64,000 bases of DNA, from assembly GCA_023381415.1 (NCBI GenBank), contig JAMCUN010000007.1, positions 1 through 64,000 of the forward strand, in the 5' to 3' direction. A program made the position numbers and the translations under genes. Within the stretch, counting starts at the first letter, position 1; each line of letters starts with the position of its first letter. This document shows positions 41,869-51,054 of the stretch, one piece after another. The notes beneath the pieces are model-generated. The model had not been told where the DNA came from. It worked only from the letters and a program-made list of their open reading frames with translations, and ran no database searches. This DNA is from Thermoplasmatota archaeon (GTDB taxonomy: Archaea; Thermoplasmatota; Thermoplasmata; Thermoplasmatales; GCA-001856825).

Positions 41869-43278
41869 ATGACGCAATCAAAGCTCCACATCGGTGCGAT
41901 TGGCCTGCGGAATTCTTTGCTGCAGGGTGTTGCAAGCGCTGCGCCTGCTGGCGCGGCAGTAGCAACATTCACCGGTGCTGCTTTCTTCGCAAGGGGGGCT
42001 CTTCCATTAACAGCTCTCCTAGCGTTCTTCGTAGTCCTGTTGAATGCATTCATAATAAGCCGGATATCACTGAAAGTTTCTGGCTCTGGAGGGTACTACG
42101 AATATGTGAAGGCAGGCCATGGTCCTTCTGTCGCCCTTTTCACTGGATATATGTACATCTTCTACCAGATCATGGCCATTGGTTTCGTGGCCCTGAGTAT
42201 AGCGGTGTTCGTACCAGCTGCTCTCTCCTATGTGTTCAATGTCAACATATCACCGATTTTTGTGGTACCCCTGCTTGCCGTATCTCTGGGATACGGTTTC
42301 GTGGTATCGGTCAGAGGGATCAGGATATCCACTTCTTATACCATGATTATGGCCCTCATAGAGATAGGAGTGATCATAGTGATGGGAATATATGTCCTGG
42401 TTACTCACCCTTCAATCAATACAGCATCCGTGTTCACTCTAAAATACTCATCAAGCGGTTTGACGGGTGTCGCGCTTGGTGTACTCCTGATGTATACGTC
42501 CTTCGCCGGATTTGGGGCTTCCACACCGCTGGGAGAAGAAACAACAAAACCCAAGGTGTCAATTAGCAAGTCTGTAATTTACTCTGTGATAATACTAGGA
42601 ATATTCTACGTCTTCACGGCATACGTTTTCACTGTTGCTTATGGCCCAACTAATATGGCAAGCTATGCAGGGGCCCTGGTCCCAGGAATCTCAATAATGG
42701 GAAGCTATCTCGGTATTGGAGCAGCAATAATAATCACAGTTCTATTCATAAATAGCCTGCTTACTGGACTCGTAGTGCTTACCAATGCCACTTCGCGTGT
42801 GCTCATGGCAATGGGAAGGGACGGTCTGGCGCCGAAACTACTGGCGAAGACCCACGAAAAGAGGATGACTCCTTATGTCGCTGCAGGCGTGATTGCAGTT
42901 TCAGCATTCTTGATATCTTCCGTGGCGGCAGAAATACTGGGTGGGTTTACAGCCTTCATATTTGCAGCCATTGGCGCGACTCTCGGAACTCTGTTCGTAC
43001 ACATTATAATTAACTCCGCATTCCCATCAATAAACAAAAAGTTCACAGGGAATTATGGAGTAAGGAACATAGCTCTGAGCGTGATTTCAATCACCATATT
43101 CCTGTTTATTCTGGGTTCAACGTTCATAGGGGTTAGCAGTCCCGTGGTAATAGGTACTGGCGCATTCATCGTATGGTCTGGTGTAATATTTGTGTTCATG
43201 TACGCCAAGCGCAGAAAGTTAAAGGAGATGAAAGCGGCAGCCCCAGCAGAGCTATCTATGGAAACCGTTGGGAAGTGA
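41869..43278 (+). CDS. APC-family amino acid permease
   Basis: The 469-residue product has about twelve membrane helices. The helix 1 region AIGLRNSLLQGVASAAPAGA, the loop KVSGSGGYYEYVKAGHG after helix 2, and FAGFGASTPLGEETTKPKVSI around helix 6 are typical of the APC superfamily. It imports amino acids or amines by ion symport. The start is an ATG. The downstream UbiD gene is convergent, starting at the next base. Confidence 0.87.
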   Translation: MTQSKLHIGAIGLRNSLLQGVASAAPAGAAVATFTGAAFFARGALPLTALLAFFVVLLNAFIISRISLKVSGSGGYYEYVKAGHGPSVALFTGYMYIFYQIMAIGFVALSIAVFVPAALSYVFNVNISPIFVVPLLAVSLGYGFVVSVRGIRISTSYTMIMALIEIGVIIVMGIYVLVTHPSINTASVFTLKYSSSGLTGVALGVLLMYTSFAGFGASTPLGEETTKPKVSISKSVIYSVIILGIFYVFTAYVFTVAYGPTNMASYAGALVPGISIMGSYLGIGAAIIITVLFINSLLTGLVVLTNATSRVLMAMGRDGLAPKLLAKTHEKRMTPYVAAGVIAVSAFLISSVAAEILGGFTAFIFAAIGATLGTLFVHIIINSAFPSINKKFTGNYGVRNIALSVISITIFLFILGSTFIGVSSPVVIGTGAFIVWSGVIFVFMYAKRRKLKEMKAAAPAELSMETVGK

Positions 43279-44886
43279 TTACAACCTCTTCCCAATTTTT
43301 TTCATTACTACTTCCGGGACTCTGGCGACAGATGGAACCTCCCTATTCGCCATGATGACTATCCTTTCTCTTTCAACCTTTATGTCTCTTTCTGGATTAC
43401 ATCTTGTCGCTAGTGCCCAACCAACCTGTTCTTCATCGCTGACTTCGATGTCACTCGCAAGTATCACGTTGACCTTCTGGTCTTCCCTGTATCTGTGGGT
43501 TATCACCACATTTCCTCCGGGGGATTTGAGATAAACTGAGCCATCATTCTCTTCAATCTCATAGGCTGAATCTTTTGCCTTCGTAAGGAAGGTCACTTTT
43601 CCTGTGTTTCCCTGCTCGTCTCTGGTAGGATCTGAGCTAATGACGAAAGATCCTGGCACAATAATGACATTCCTGGGAGAATATTCATCCAGTTTGGCCA
43701 GATTGCTTAATGCGGTGTTTATATCAAGTCTTGTTGTCCCCGCATTAATAAAAACGATCTTATTCCAAAGCGGGTCAAGTCCTAGAACCGATATACCCAG
43801 CTGTTTCGCCAACCCTATCTCGCAGTTCTCCGCATATCCCAGTGCAAGGAACCTGCCGCCATAATGTGGCCAGATGACCTGATATACAGGTCCTTTTGGG
43901 AGAGCCTCCCTGATCCTGTTCATGACTAACGATGATCTAGGTATCGAAAAGAGGTTCACGTGTTCCATCGAGTTAGATGGCTGGATGTCATAGTATATCG
44001 GATTCCTCTTCATCAGTATAGACTTCACTTCAGCTACAAAGTCAGTCGAATCATATCCCATGTATCCAATATACTCTGCGAATGGTCCCTCTTCAAAATG
44101 TTCTTCAGGCAGGAATTCGGCCTCTATCGCAATCTCCGTATCACTGGGGATGGGGATTGGATTTAGATAACCAGAATCAAAATGAACGTCCAATATCCTC
44201 TGAGCCTTTGCGAACTCGTTGTCTATGAAAGAAGCACCTAAGATGTAGAATATAGGATTGGTCCCGATTATGATTGTCATCTTAAGTCGCTCATTCCTCC
44301 TTCTAGAAATGTCAAGATACTTCCATAGATGACCGCGACTCCCGGCATCGAATGCAAACCTGTTCTTTTCAAAAGGCTGTATCCTGGAAAAACTCAAGTT
44401 AACAGTTTCCTCATTTTCTGGGTCGATGGTTGTCGTCAGGCCACCCGTGACATACCTACCATAACCCCTTCTTGATCCGTCCAGTTCATAGTGCGATGGG
44501 ATTGGAAGGTCGAACAAGTTGACCTTCTCACCAGTAAACGTCTTCTGGAACGAATCGTGGTTTCCAGATGTTGCTATCTTCTCAGATGGCAGGCTGCTGC
44601 TCACAGTAGTCCAATGATCAACAACTTCTCTGATAGAACTGAAGCCAGCGATTCTTGCAAACCTTTCATCGCTTCCGAAGATGTTTGTAACCAAAGAGAA
44701 TCCGCCATAACCCATTATTTTGTTAAACAGCAGAACCTGTTTTCTCTTCCTCAATTTGAGATAATATGCAGTAGTTTCGAATTCAACACTTACGTCATCG
44801 TCAATTTCAAGAATCTCTTCTTGATGATTCAACCTCAGGTCTTCAAGCAGCGACCTGATGGAATATGCACGGGGTTTTGTATTCAA
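43279..44886 (-). CDS. UbiD-family decarboxylase
   Basis: The 535-residue product has the UbiD marks: RYVTGGLTTTIDPENEETVNLSF with R-x-Q downstream (FSRIQPFEK), GSRGHLWKY, and the catalytic EGPFAEYIGYMG segment carrying the Glu of the E-R-E triad. UbiD enzymes use prenylated FMN to decarboxylate aromatic or unsaturated acids. No UbiX gene is in the window. It is longer than the archaeal mevalonate-pathway UbiD-like enzymes, so an aromatic acid is as likely a substrate. Confidence 0.85.
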   Translation of the reverse strand: MNTKPRAYSIRSLLEDLRLNHQEEILEIDDDVSVEFETTAYYLKLRKRKQVLLFNKIMGYGGFSLVTNIFGSDERFARIAGFSSIREVVDHWTTVSSSLPSEKIATSGNHDSFQKTFTGEKVNLFDLPIPSHYELDGSRRGYGRYVTGGLTTTIDPENEETVNLSFSRIQPFEKNRFAFDAGSRGHLWKYLDISRRRNERLKMTIIIGTNPIFYILGASFIDNEFAKAQRILDVHFDSGYLNPIPIPSDTEIAIEAEFLPEEHFEEGPFAEYIGYMGYDSTDFVAEVKSILMKRNPIYYDIQPSNSMEHVNLFSIPRSSLVMNRIREALPKGPVYQVIWPHYGGRFLALGYAENCEIGLAKQLGISVLGLDPLWNKIVFINAGTTRLDINTALSNLAKLDEYSPRNVIIVPGSFVISSDPTRDEQGNTGKVTFLTKAKDSAYEIEENDGSVYLKSPGGNVVITHRYREDQKVNVILASDIEVSDEEQVGWALATRCNPERDIKVERERIVIMANREVPSVARVPEVVMKKIGKRL

Positions 44887-44966
44887 CTAGGGTTTAATCC
44901 ATTCTCAGGATTAAACCTTGTTGCGTCGAAATATCGGCGTCGATTTTGTGAAATAATATAAAAAAA

Positions 44967-45506
44967 TTAGGGATTTGTAAGTTCCATGTGGACATCAATC
45001 TTCACTGTGTCCCCGACCAGAATCCCTCCTCCTTCCAGTACCATGTTCCACGTTAATCCGAAATCCTTCCTTGCGATGGTAGCTGTGCCGTCGAATCCTA
45101 CCCTCTTCTTGCCATATGGATCCGTGATCGGCCCCTGAAGCTCCCCGGATATTGAGACGTCCCTGGTTACATCTCTGATGGTAAGCTTTCCGTCAATTTC
45201 GACCTTGTTGCCATTCTTCCTGATCCTGTCGCTGACGAACTTTACTAAGGGATACTTATCTACAGTCAGGAAGTCAGGGGACTTGAGATGTTTATCCCTG
45301 TCTTCCTCATTTGTGAAAATAGAGGCAGCCTCTATATCAAGCTTGACTGAAGAATTAGTCATGTTGCTAAAGTCCAGCCTGACGTCTCCATCAAATGATC
45401 TGAATCTTCCCCTCACGTTAGATATCATCATGTGCCTAACGGTAAATTCCAGATCACTGTGTGCTTTGTCTATCATCCATCTGTTTTGTGCATCTGCTGT
45501 TTGCAT
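44967..45506 (-). CDS. YceI-family lipid-binding protein
   Basis: The 179-residue product is a YceI lipocalin-like barrel: WMIDKAHSDLEFTVRHMMISNVRGRF, then LDFSNMTNSSVKLDIEAASIFTNEEDRDKHLKSPDFL, and GKLTIRDVTRDVSISGEL. Family members bind isoprenoid quinones or similar lipids. No signal peptide is visible, so it is probably cytoplasmic. It is downstream of nothing on its strand. Confidence 0.9.
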   Translation of the reverse strand: MQTADAQNRWMIDKAHSDLEFTVRHMMISNVRGRFRSFDGDVRLDFSNMTNSSVKLDIEAASIFTNEEDRDKHLKSPDFLTVDKYPLVKFVSDRIRKNGNKVEIDGKLTIRDVTRDVSISGELQGPITDPYGKKRVGFDGTATIARKDFGLTWNMVLEGGGILVGDTVKIDVHMELTNP

Positions 45507-45813
45507 AGATTCCTAATAGCTACTTAATATATAAAAATAACTTAAGAATCATACCTTGGCCTGCCAAATAGAAAAAGAAGGGGAAAGGAATATATTTGTT
45601 GACCCGCCAGAGTTGGTACTAATCACAGACTTCATTACGGACATCATTGCAGCGGTCGTTATGGGACCGGGATGTGTGGCAGCGCAATTGGTGGTTCAAA
45701 CTAATTGGCCTGATATTCACGCTGTTGGATGCAAGGTTTCAATAAGGTTAATTACCCGTTTCTACCCTTCTTGCAGAGGGGTGGAAATCCGGAGGTATAG
45801 ATGAGGTCTGAAT

Positions 45814-46461
45814 TCACTGTTTAGGAGCAGCTGGCGCTGATGAGGCAGGTGCCGGTTTCTGAAGAATGTAAACCTTGTTGTTTATTATCAAGTTGCTAGG
45901 TATTACGACCTTGCTTCCATCATCTTTCTTGACCTCGGTGAACAGAATGCCCACTTCAATCACCAGACCCGTGTCACCAAGTATTGTAACGTAATCGTTA
46001 ATTTTGAATGGCCTAGATATCAAGATGAATAGCCCGGAAATAGCTTGCCCAAGAGGCTGCTGCATCGAGAAACCTATAACTATCCCAAGGAAACCTCCGA
46101 CTGAAACTCCAGCAAGACCTCCTCCAACTTCCCCAGCTATGGTTGTAATGAGGGCACCCACGCCTATCAGGAGAAATATGTTCCTGAATGCTCTAGCTAC
46201 ATCCATAGGATACTTCAGCCTGAGGAATTCCTGGATCACATCAGCAAATGCCCTGACGACCAAGTAACCTAGAAGAAGTGTCAGGGATATGTTTACGTAA
46301 ATGTAGTATCTTGTCAGCACAATGCCGTATCTTGGAAGGAACGAGTCAAAAAGGTACTGAAGCACTGCTGATATTATGATGAAGAATGCAATGTAAATGA
46401 TCAGCTTGATGAGAGCATCGAGATATTTCGATTTTTCAGCGTTGGTTGACTGATTGCTCAT
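45814..46461 (-). CDS. MscS-family mechanosensitive channel
   Basis: From the ATG at 46461 the protein has 215 residues and three or four membrane helices. The pore helix is GGLAGVSVGGFLGIVIGFSM with regular Gly/Ala spacing, followed by ISGLFILISRPFKINDYVTI and the beta-domain segment GDTGLVIEVGILFTEVKKDDG. It releases solutes on hypo-osmotic shock. It is shorter than E. coli MscS (286 residues), with the C-terminal vestibule reduced to an Ala/Pro tail. Confidence 0.87.
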   Translation of the reverse strand: MSNQSTNAEKSKYLDALIKLIIYIAFFIIISAVLQYLFDSFLPRYGIVLTRYYIYVNISLTLLLGYLVVRAFADVIQEFLRLKYPMDVARAFRNIFLLIGVGALITTIAGEVGGGLAGVSVGGFLGIVIGFSMQQPLGQAISGLFILISRPFKINDYVTILGDTGLVIEVGILFTEVKKDDGSKVVIPSNLIINNKVYILQKPAPASSAPAAPKQ

Positions 46462-46726
46462 AAGTAACAATATTGTCTGTGTATTTATCGATTCCTAAAG
46501 CTTGCAGGTGAAACCAGAGTTGATGGGCTGTTACAAAGAGTATTGTCACCTTGATAATTGAAATGAGAACAGACCACTACTCATTCCTTCCTTGTTCGTC
46601 TGTAGTTTCAAGATGTTTGCCTTAAGAACCACGTGAAAACACCGGAAAGAAACTGCAGAAATCTGGAAGAGCCCTCATCGAGCAGGTATGCGTCAGAGAA
46701 GGAGATTGGAAAATTCTGTTAACCCT

Positions 46727-48619
46727 CTATCCCCTGAATATAGGTCTCTTAGAAAGCATCATAGAAAGAGACAGAGGAGCCTTGGGCATCCCCGCAACTG
46801 CCCCAAGGATTTCCTGGGCAAGCTCATCACTTGACCTATCGCTCTGCCCTTGTTTCCCTCTTGTTCTGACTGAAAGTTTATTGGATTCCATCTCCCTGTC
46901 GCCAATAACGCATATGTACGGAACCCAGTTCTGTTCGGCGTTCCTGATCTTCTTGCTCAGGGACGAATCAGTGTCGTCGACATCTGCCCTTATTCCCTTC
47001 TCAGTCATGTATTTGGCCTCTTCTATGCACTTCTTCAGATGCCTGTCAGCCAAGGGGACGAACCTCACCTGAGTGGGGGACAGCCAAAGTGGGAGGGAAG
47101 GGGTCTTCCCTTTCTTCTCATCCTCGGCAGCCTGCTCAAGAAGCGCGTATATCACCCTTTCTATAGCACCACTCGGAGAATCGTGAAGTATGATTGGGAA
47201 CTGCCTGTTGCTGTTCGCATCGATGTAAGTCATATTGTATCTTTTTCCATTCTCGTGATCCATCTGAACAGTCGAAAGGGCGGTCGCCTTTCCCATGGTA
47301 TCGACAACGTTGAATTCGAATTTTGGGTCGAAGTAAGCATACCTGAAGTTCCACATCTCTATCAGGACAGGTTTCCCGAAGGTTTTCACCAGATACCTGA
47401 TGAAATCTCCGTTCTCCTTCCAGAATTCCTCTGTCATCCTTATAGCAGCTTCATAGGACCCTTGCTCTATGCCGATAGAGTCAAGAACATTCATGCAGAA
47501 ATCGAACTGTTTCTTGAATTCTTCCTTGGCCTGGTCTATTCCGGCGCACATAGTATGCATGTCCGGCATCGTGAACGCCCTGAGTCTCTTAAGTCCCGTT
47601 AGCTCTCCACTCAGCTCCCTCCTGAAACTGTATCTGGTAATCTCGTAGAACCTGAATGGCAGCTGCTTGTACGATACTGTGGCATCGCTCATCAACAGGA
47701 ACTGTCCGAAATCTGCTGAAAATCTTAGGAAGAACTCCTTGTCGTCAGATTTAACGATATAATGCCTGGACGGAAACCTGTTCAGGTATTCCTTGAGGGC
47801 GGGATGTCCGTAATCGTACATTATTGGAGTTTCCACCTCTATTGCTCCATAGCTGACTGTCTTCTCAGTGACATACCTCTCAAGCAGGCTCTTTATCAGT
47901 CTCCCGTTGGGATAGAACCGCATGTTCCCCTGGTCAGACCCAGGTTCATAATCCACCAGCTGCAACTTTTGCATTAACTTGATGTGCGGCGGAACTTGCT
48001 GGTATGTTCTGACTTTTGTGATCTCATAGTCGGCGAATTTCTTAAGATTCTCATATCCCTCCTTCCTGAATTCTGCCCTAGGTACGAGCTCCCCCTCCGG
48101 GGTGAGGATGTACCAGGTAGACCTTACCTTCTCCTCCTGCTTGATTGCATCTGATATCTCCTCCTTGGCTGGAGTTCCTCCAGATGAGGCACCCTGAATA
48201 CTCTCACCTACCTTGCCAGAATAGTTCTTTAGCTGCTCTGCAAGAGGATGCCCCTTTATCTTGATGCTCCACTTCTTGTTCCAGCCGAACGGGGCCTTCA
48301 CTACTTCGCAGCTTTCAGATGCAGTCTTCCTCATGAATTCCAGCAAGTCCCTTGCCTCTCTTGGTGATTCAAGCTCCCTGCTGAGGTGCGCAAACGGATA
48401 TATAAGAAGGAGCTTTCTTTTCTGCTTTTTCATGAAACCCAATGTTTCCTGGATGGCCTTTGAAGCGATTTCTTCATTATCCCCCTTTTCCACAGAGATT
48501 AGCATCACGACTGCGTCTTCCACAGAAAACTTCTTCTCTTCACTCTCGTCATACACACTAGTCTCAGGCTCGATCAGCTCATATGACATGTTCTCTACAT
48601 CGAGTTGCAGTACCTTCAT
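46727..48619 (-). CDS. thrS: Threonyl-tRNA synthetase (archaeal type)
   Basis: The 630-residue enzyme has the archaeal N-terminal DTD-like editing domain (about 1-145) that removes serine, then the class II catalytic core (about 210-500) with motif 2 FRFYEITRYSFRRELSGELTG and FTMPDMH, and a C-terminal anticodon-binding domain. The zinc ligands appear as D303 (Cys in most relatives, in LRFSADFGQF), H355 and H479. It charges tRNA-Thr. A small PepSY-like gene lies 93 bases upstream on the same strand. Confidence 0.92.
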   Translation of the reverse strand: MKVLQLDVENMSYELIEPETSVYDESEEKKFSVEDAVVMLISVEKGDNEEIASKAIQETLGFMKKQKRKLLLIYPFAHLSRELESPREARDLLEFMRKTASESCEVVKAPFGWNKKWSIKIKGHPLAEQLKNYSGKVGESIQGASSGGTPAKEEISDAIKQEEKVRSTWYILTPEGELVPRAEFRKEGYENLKKFADYEITKVRTYQQVPPHIKLMQKLQLVDYEPGSDQGNMRFYPNGRLIKSLLERYVTEKTVSYGAIEVETPIMYDYGHPALKEYLNRFPSRHYIVKSDDKEFFLRFSADFGQFLLMSDATVSYKQLPFRFYEITRYSFRRELSGELTGLKRLRAFTMPDMHTMCAGIDQAKEEFKKQFDFCMNVLDSIGIEQGSYEAAIRMTEEFWKENGDFIRYLVKTFGKPVLIEMWNFRYAYFDPKFEFNVVDTMGKATALSTVQMDHENGKRYNMTYIDANSNRQFPIILHDSPSGAIERVIYALLEQAAEDEKKGKTPSLPLWLSPTQVRFVPLADRHLKKCIEEAKYMTEKGIRADVDDTDSSLSKKIRNAEQNWVPYICVIGDREMESNKLSVRTRGKQGQSDRSSDELAQEILGAVAGMPKAPLSLSMMLSKRPIFRG

Positions 48620-48712
48620 CTCTTCACCTAGGTTTCAAATCCTATACTCCGAAGATATAAAAAAACTTAGCACTGGAACAATCATCTCCTGCCATGGCTT
48701 CACAATCCTACC

Positions 48713-48952
48713 CTAGAGCCTCCACTGTGATTCCTTCTGGAAGAGTAGAACATCCCCTGTGTTGGCGTTTATCTCAATCATAGCCTTACTCTGCTTTCCA
48801 CCTGAGGTGAATTCTATGTTGTATCTCCATACCTCTCTCTCGTTTGTCTGATCCTTCTCCTGTTTTGCCATAGTTATGTTAAAATCTTCTATGTTGAATG
48901 CAAGCTTCATATGCTTTTTGACCTTTTCAACGCCCTGAGCGAAATCTAGCAT
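48713..48952 (-). CDS. Small PepSY-like protein
   Basis: The 79-residue product resembles a single PepSY-type module: a helix (GVEKVKKHMKLAFNIEDFN), then a strand set WRYNIEFTSGG and SKAMIEINANTGDVLLFQ. No signal peptide is seen. The function is unknown. It is ahead of thrS with a 93-base gap. Confidence 0.55.
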   Translation of the reverse strand: MLDFAQGVEKVKKHMKLAFNIEDFNITMAKQEKDQTNEREVWRYNIEFTSGGKQSKAMIEINANTGDVLLFQKESQWRL

Positions 48953-49102
48953 GATCTCCCAATTATGTCAATTATGCTAATTTCCTTTTCGATTGGTAGG
49001 ACGGTACAGGAATGGTGGAATAGAAGACGAAAAGAGGAACAATTTTTAATGCCCTTAGATAGTTAAGGTAAGTTAAAATACCAATTTTAGATTTATTTCT
49101 CA
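48953..49102. promoter_or_regulatory. Promoter region of the homogentisate operon
   Basis: TTAAAATA at 49073-49080 lies 27 bases before the ATG at 49103, a good fit for a leaderless archaeal promoter. The repeat GTTAAGGTAAGTTAAAAT just before it could bind a regulator. No gene is present in the remaining bases. Confidence 0.5.
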
Positions 49103-50188
49103 ATGTCAACTGATAATGCTTTCAACTCCATTGATTCAATAGAATTCTACGTTGGTTCTGCAAGACAGTGGGCGTATTTCCACGAGAAAGCGATGGGGTT
49201 CAGGATTATAGGTTATTCCGGGCCTGAAACTGGGGTAAGGGACAGATGCTCATACCTTATGGAACAAGGGGACATCAGGTTGATATTCACCGGATTCCTA
49301 TCAAGGGCCTCAGAGATTTCCAGGCAGGTAGAACTTCACGGTGATGGAGTGAAGGATGTGTCTATAGACGTGAACAACCTGGACGACACCCTCTCGTTCA
49401 TCAGGGATAACGGAGTTGTCAAGCCAGGGCAGATCCAAAAGACGAAGGGGGAAGGAGGGACTCTGTACAGCACAGAGCTGAAAACATTCGGGGAGACAGT
49501 TCACTCTCTGAAGGACTACGGAGAATGGGACTCGGACCTTCCGCCCGGATTTGTTGAAGTTGAATCTGGGGAAAGAAAGATTGTAGTGAGGAAGGTGGAC
49601 CATGTCGTGGGGAATGTCGAGGAGAATAAGATGGATCCCTGGGTGAACTTCTACGTTAAGGGGCTGGGTTTCAGGCAACTTTTGAGTTTTGATGACAAGG
49701 ACATAAGCACTAAGTACTCTGCGCTCAAGAGCAAGGTGGTAGAATATGGCGGACGGAAGATAGTTTTCCCCATAAACGAACCTGCGCTAGGTCTCAAGAA
49801 ATCACAGATCCAGGAGTACCTGGATTACTATGAGTCCCCCGGGGTGCAGCATATCGCTCTTTCTACAGACAACATCGTGGAAACTGTCAGAAAGCTGAAA
49901 CGGAACGGGATACAGTTCCTGGAGACTCCCGGCACTTACTATGACGAACTTGAGGACAGGGTTGGGAAGATAGACGAGGACATGGATGCACTGAGGGAAT
50001 TGAATATCCTCGTGGACAGGGACGATGACGGTTATCTCCTGCAGATATTCACCAAACCGATAGGAGACCGACCAACGTTCTTCTACGAGATAATCCAGAG
50101 AAAGGGTGCAACCTCGTTTGGAAAGGGAAATTTCAAGGCACTATTCGAGAGCATTGAGAAGGAACAGGAGAAGAGAGGAAACCTCTAG
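49103..50188 (+). CDS. hpd: 4-Hydroxyphenylpyruvate dioxygenase
   Basis: The 361-residue enzyme has two VOC halves. The iron ligands are H167 (VDHVVGN), H250 (QHIALSTDN) and E329 (FYEIIQR), and the C-terminal RKGATSFGKGNFKALFESIE is the HPPD signature. It converts 4-hydroxyphenylpyruvate to homogentisate with O2, the second step of tyrosine breakdown. It is the first gene of a four-gene operon, followed after 2 bases by the FAH-family gene. Confidence 0.94.
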   Translation: MSTDNAFNSIDSIEFYVGSARQWAYFHEKAMGFRIIGYSGPETGVRDRCSYLMEQGDIRLIFTGFLSRASEISRQVELHGDGVKDVSIDVNNLDDTLSFIRDNGVVKPGQIQKTKGEGGTLYSTELKTFGETVHSLKDYGEWDSDLPPGFVEVESGERKIVVRKVDHVVGNVEENKMDPWVNFYVKGLGFRQLLSFDDKDISTKYSALKSKVVEYGGRKIVFPINEPALGLKKSQIQEYLDYYESPGVQHIALSTDNIVETVRKLKRNGIQFLETPGTYYDELEDRVGKIDEDMDALRELNILVDRDDDGYLLQIFTKPIGDRPTFFYEIIQRKGATSFGKGNFKALFESIEKEQEKRGNL

Positions 50189-50190
50189 TC

Positions 50191-51054
50191 ATGAAAATCG
50201 CTAGGATCGAAACTGACGGTAAGATACGGAATGCAGTCCTCACGGGGGAAGAGGAGTTCCTACCGATAGATGAATCGATAAACTTCTACGACATCAAAGA
50301 AACCAATCCAGAGGCACATGAGGATAAGCTCCAGAAGTTCGGGCCGAGCGACCTCAGGGTACCCCTCCCGGAAGTGAAGTCCATAAGGGATTTCTACGCA
50401 TTCGAGGATCATGTGAGGAAGGCTAGGGCCAGGAGGGGGCTGGAAATGGTCCAGGAATGGTACGATGTCCCGGCATATTACTACTCCGGCACCTCCATGC
50501 TTTATCCTTCAGGTTCTCAGATTCCACATCCTTCATTTTCAGCAGAGCTAGACTATGAGATGGAGGTGGCAGTCGTGATAGGGAAGGGGGGAATGAACAT
50601 TCGGAGGGAGGAAGCGTTCTCCCACATTCTTGGATTCATGCTTGCAAACGACTGGTCTGCCCGCGACATCCAGAGGAAGGAGATGAAGATCGGCCTTGGT
50701 CCATCGAAATCTAAAGATTTTGCTACCAGCCTGGGTCCTTACATCACCACAACGGACGATCTGGAGGAATTCAGGGAAACAGGGGACAGGTTTGACATGC
50801 CTGTGGAGGCATACGTGAACGGGAAGAGGTATTCCTCAGGAAACGTCAGGGATATGCACTGGTCTTTTTCGGAGCTGATTGAATATGCATCAAATGGGAC
50901 AATGCTGAGGGAAGGGGACGTGATAATGTCGGGCACAGTATCAACGGGATGCATACTGGAACTTGGACCTGAGGAGCATGGCTGGTTGAAGAAGGGAGAT
51001 AATGTATCAATAAGGAGCCCGGCACTCGGTGAGTTGACAAATGAGGTAATTTGA
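50191..51054 (+). CDS. Fumarylacetoacetate hydrolase-family protein
   Basis: The 287-residue protein carries the FAH fold and metal site: DYEMEVAVVIGKGG with the acidic metal ligands, GFMLANDWSARDIQR with Asp, LGPSKSKDFATSLGP and MLREGDVIMSGTVSTG. In the tyrosine pathway FAH splits fumarylacetoacetate into fumarate and acetoacetate. Here it may use fumaryl-, maleyl- or succinylacetoacetate, because no isomerase gene is present. It begins 2 bases after hpd and ends at the base before hmgA. Confidence 0.87.
   Translation: MKIARIETDGKIRNAVLTGEEEFLPIDESINFYDIKETNPEAHEDKLQKFGPSDLRVPLPEVKSIRDFYAFEDHVRKARARRGLEMVQEWYDVPAYYYSGTSMLYPSGSQIPHPSFSAELDYEMEVAVVIGKGGMNIRREEAFSHILGFMLANDWSARDIQRKEMKIGLGPSKSKDFATSLGPYITTTDDLEEFRETGDRFDMPVEAYVNGKRYSSGNVRDMHWSFSELIEYASNGTMLREGDVIMSGTVSTGCILELGPEEHGWLKKGDNVSIRSPALGELTNEVI

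Noticed and set aside
41832-42566. 244-codon frame over the APC permease start
   Set aside because: Shadow frame rich in Cys, Trp and Arg; the permease frame has the APC motifs.
45556-45804. 82-codon frame between yceI and mscS
   Set aside because: Weak start, no recognisable motif, and the gap is better read as promoter and 3' sequence.
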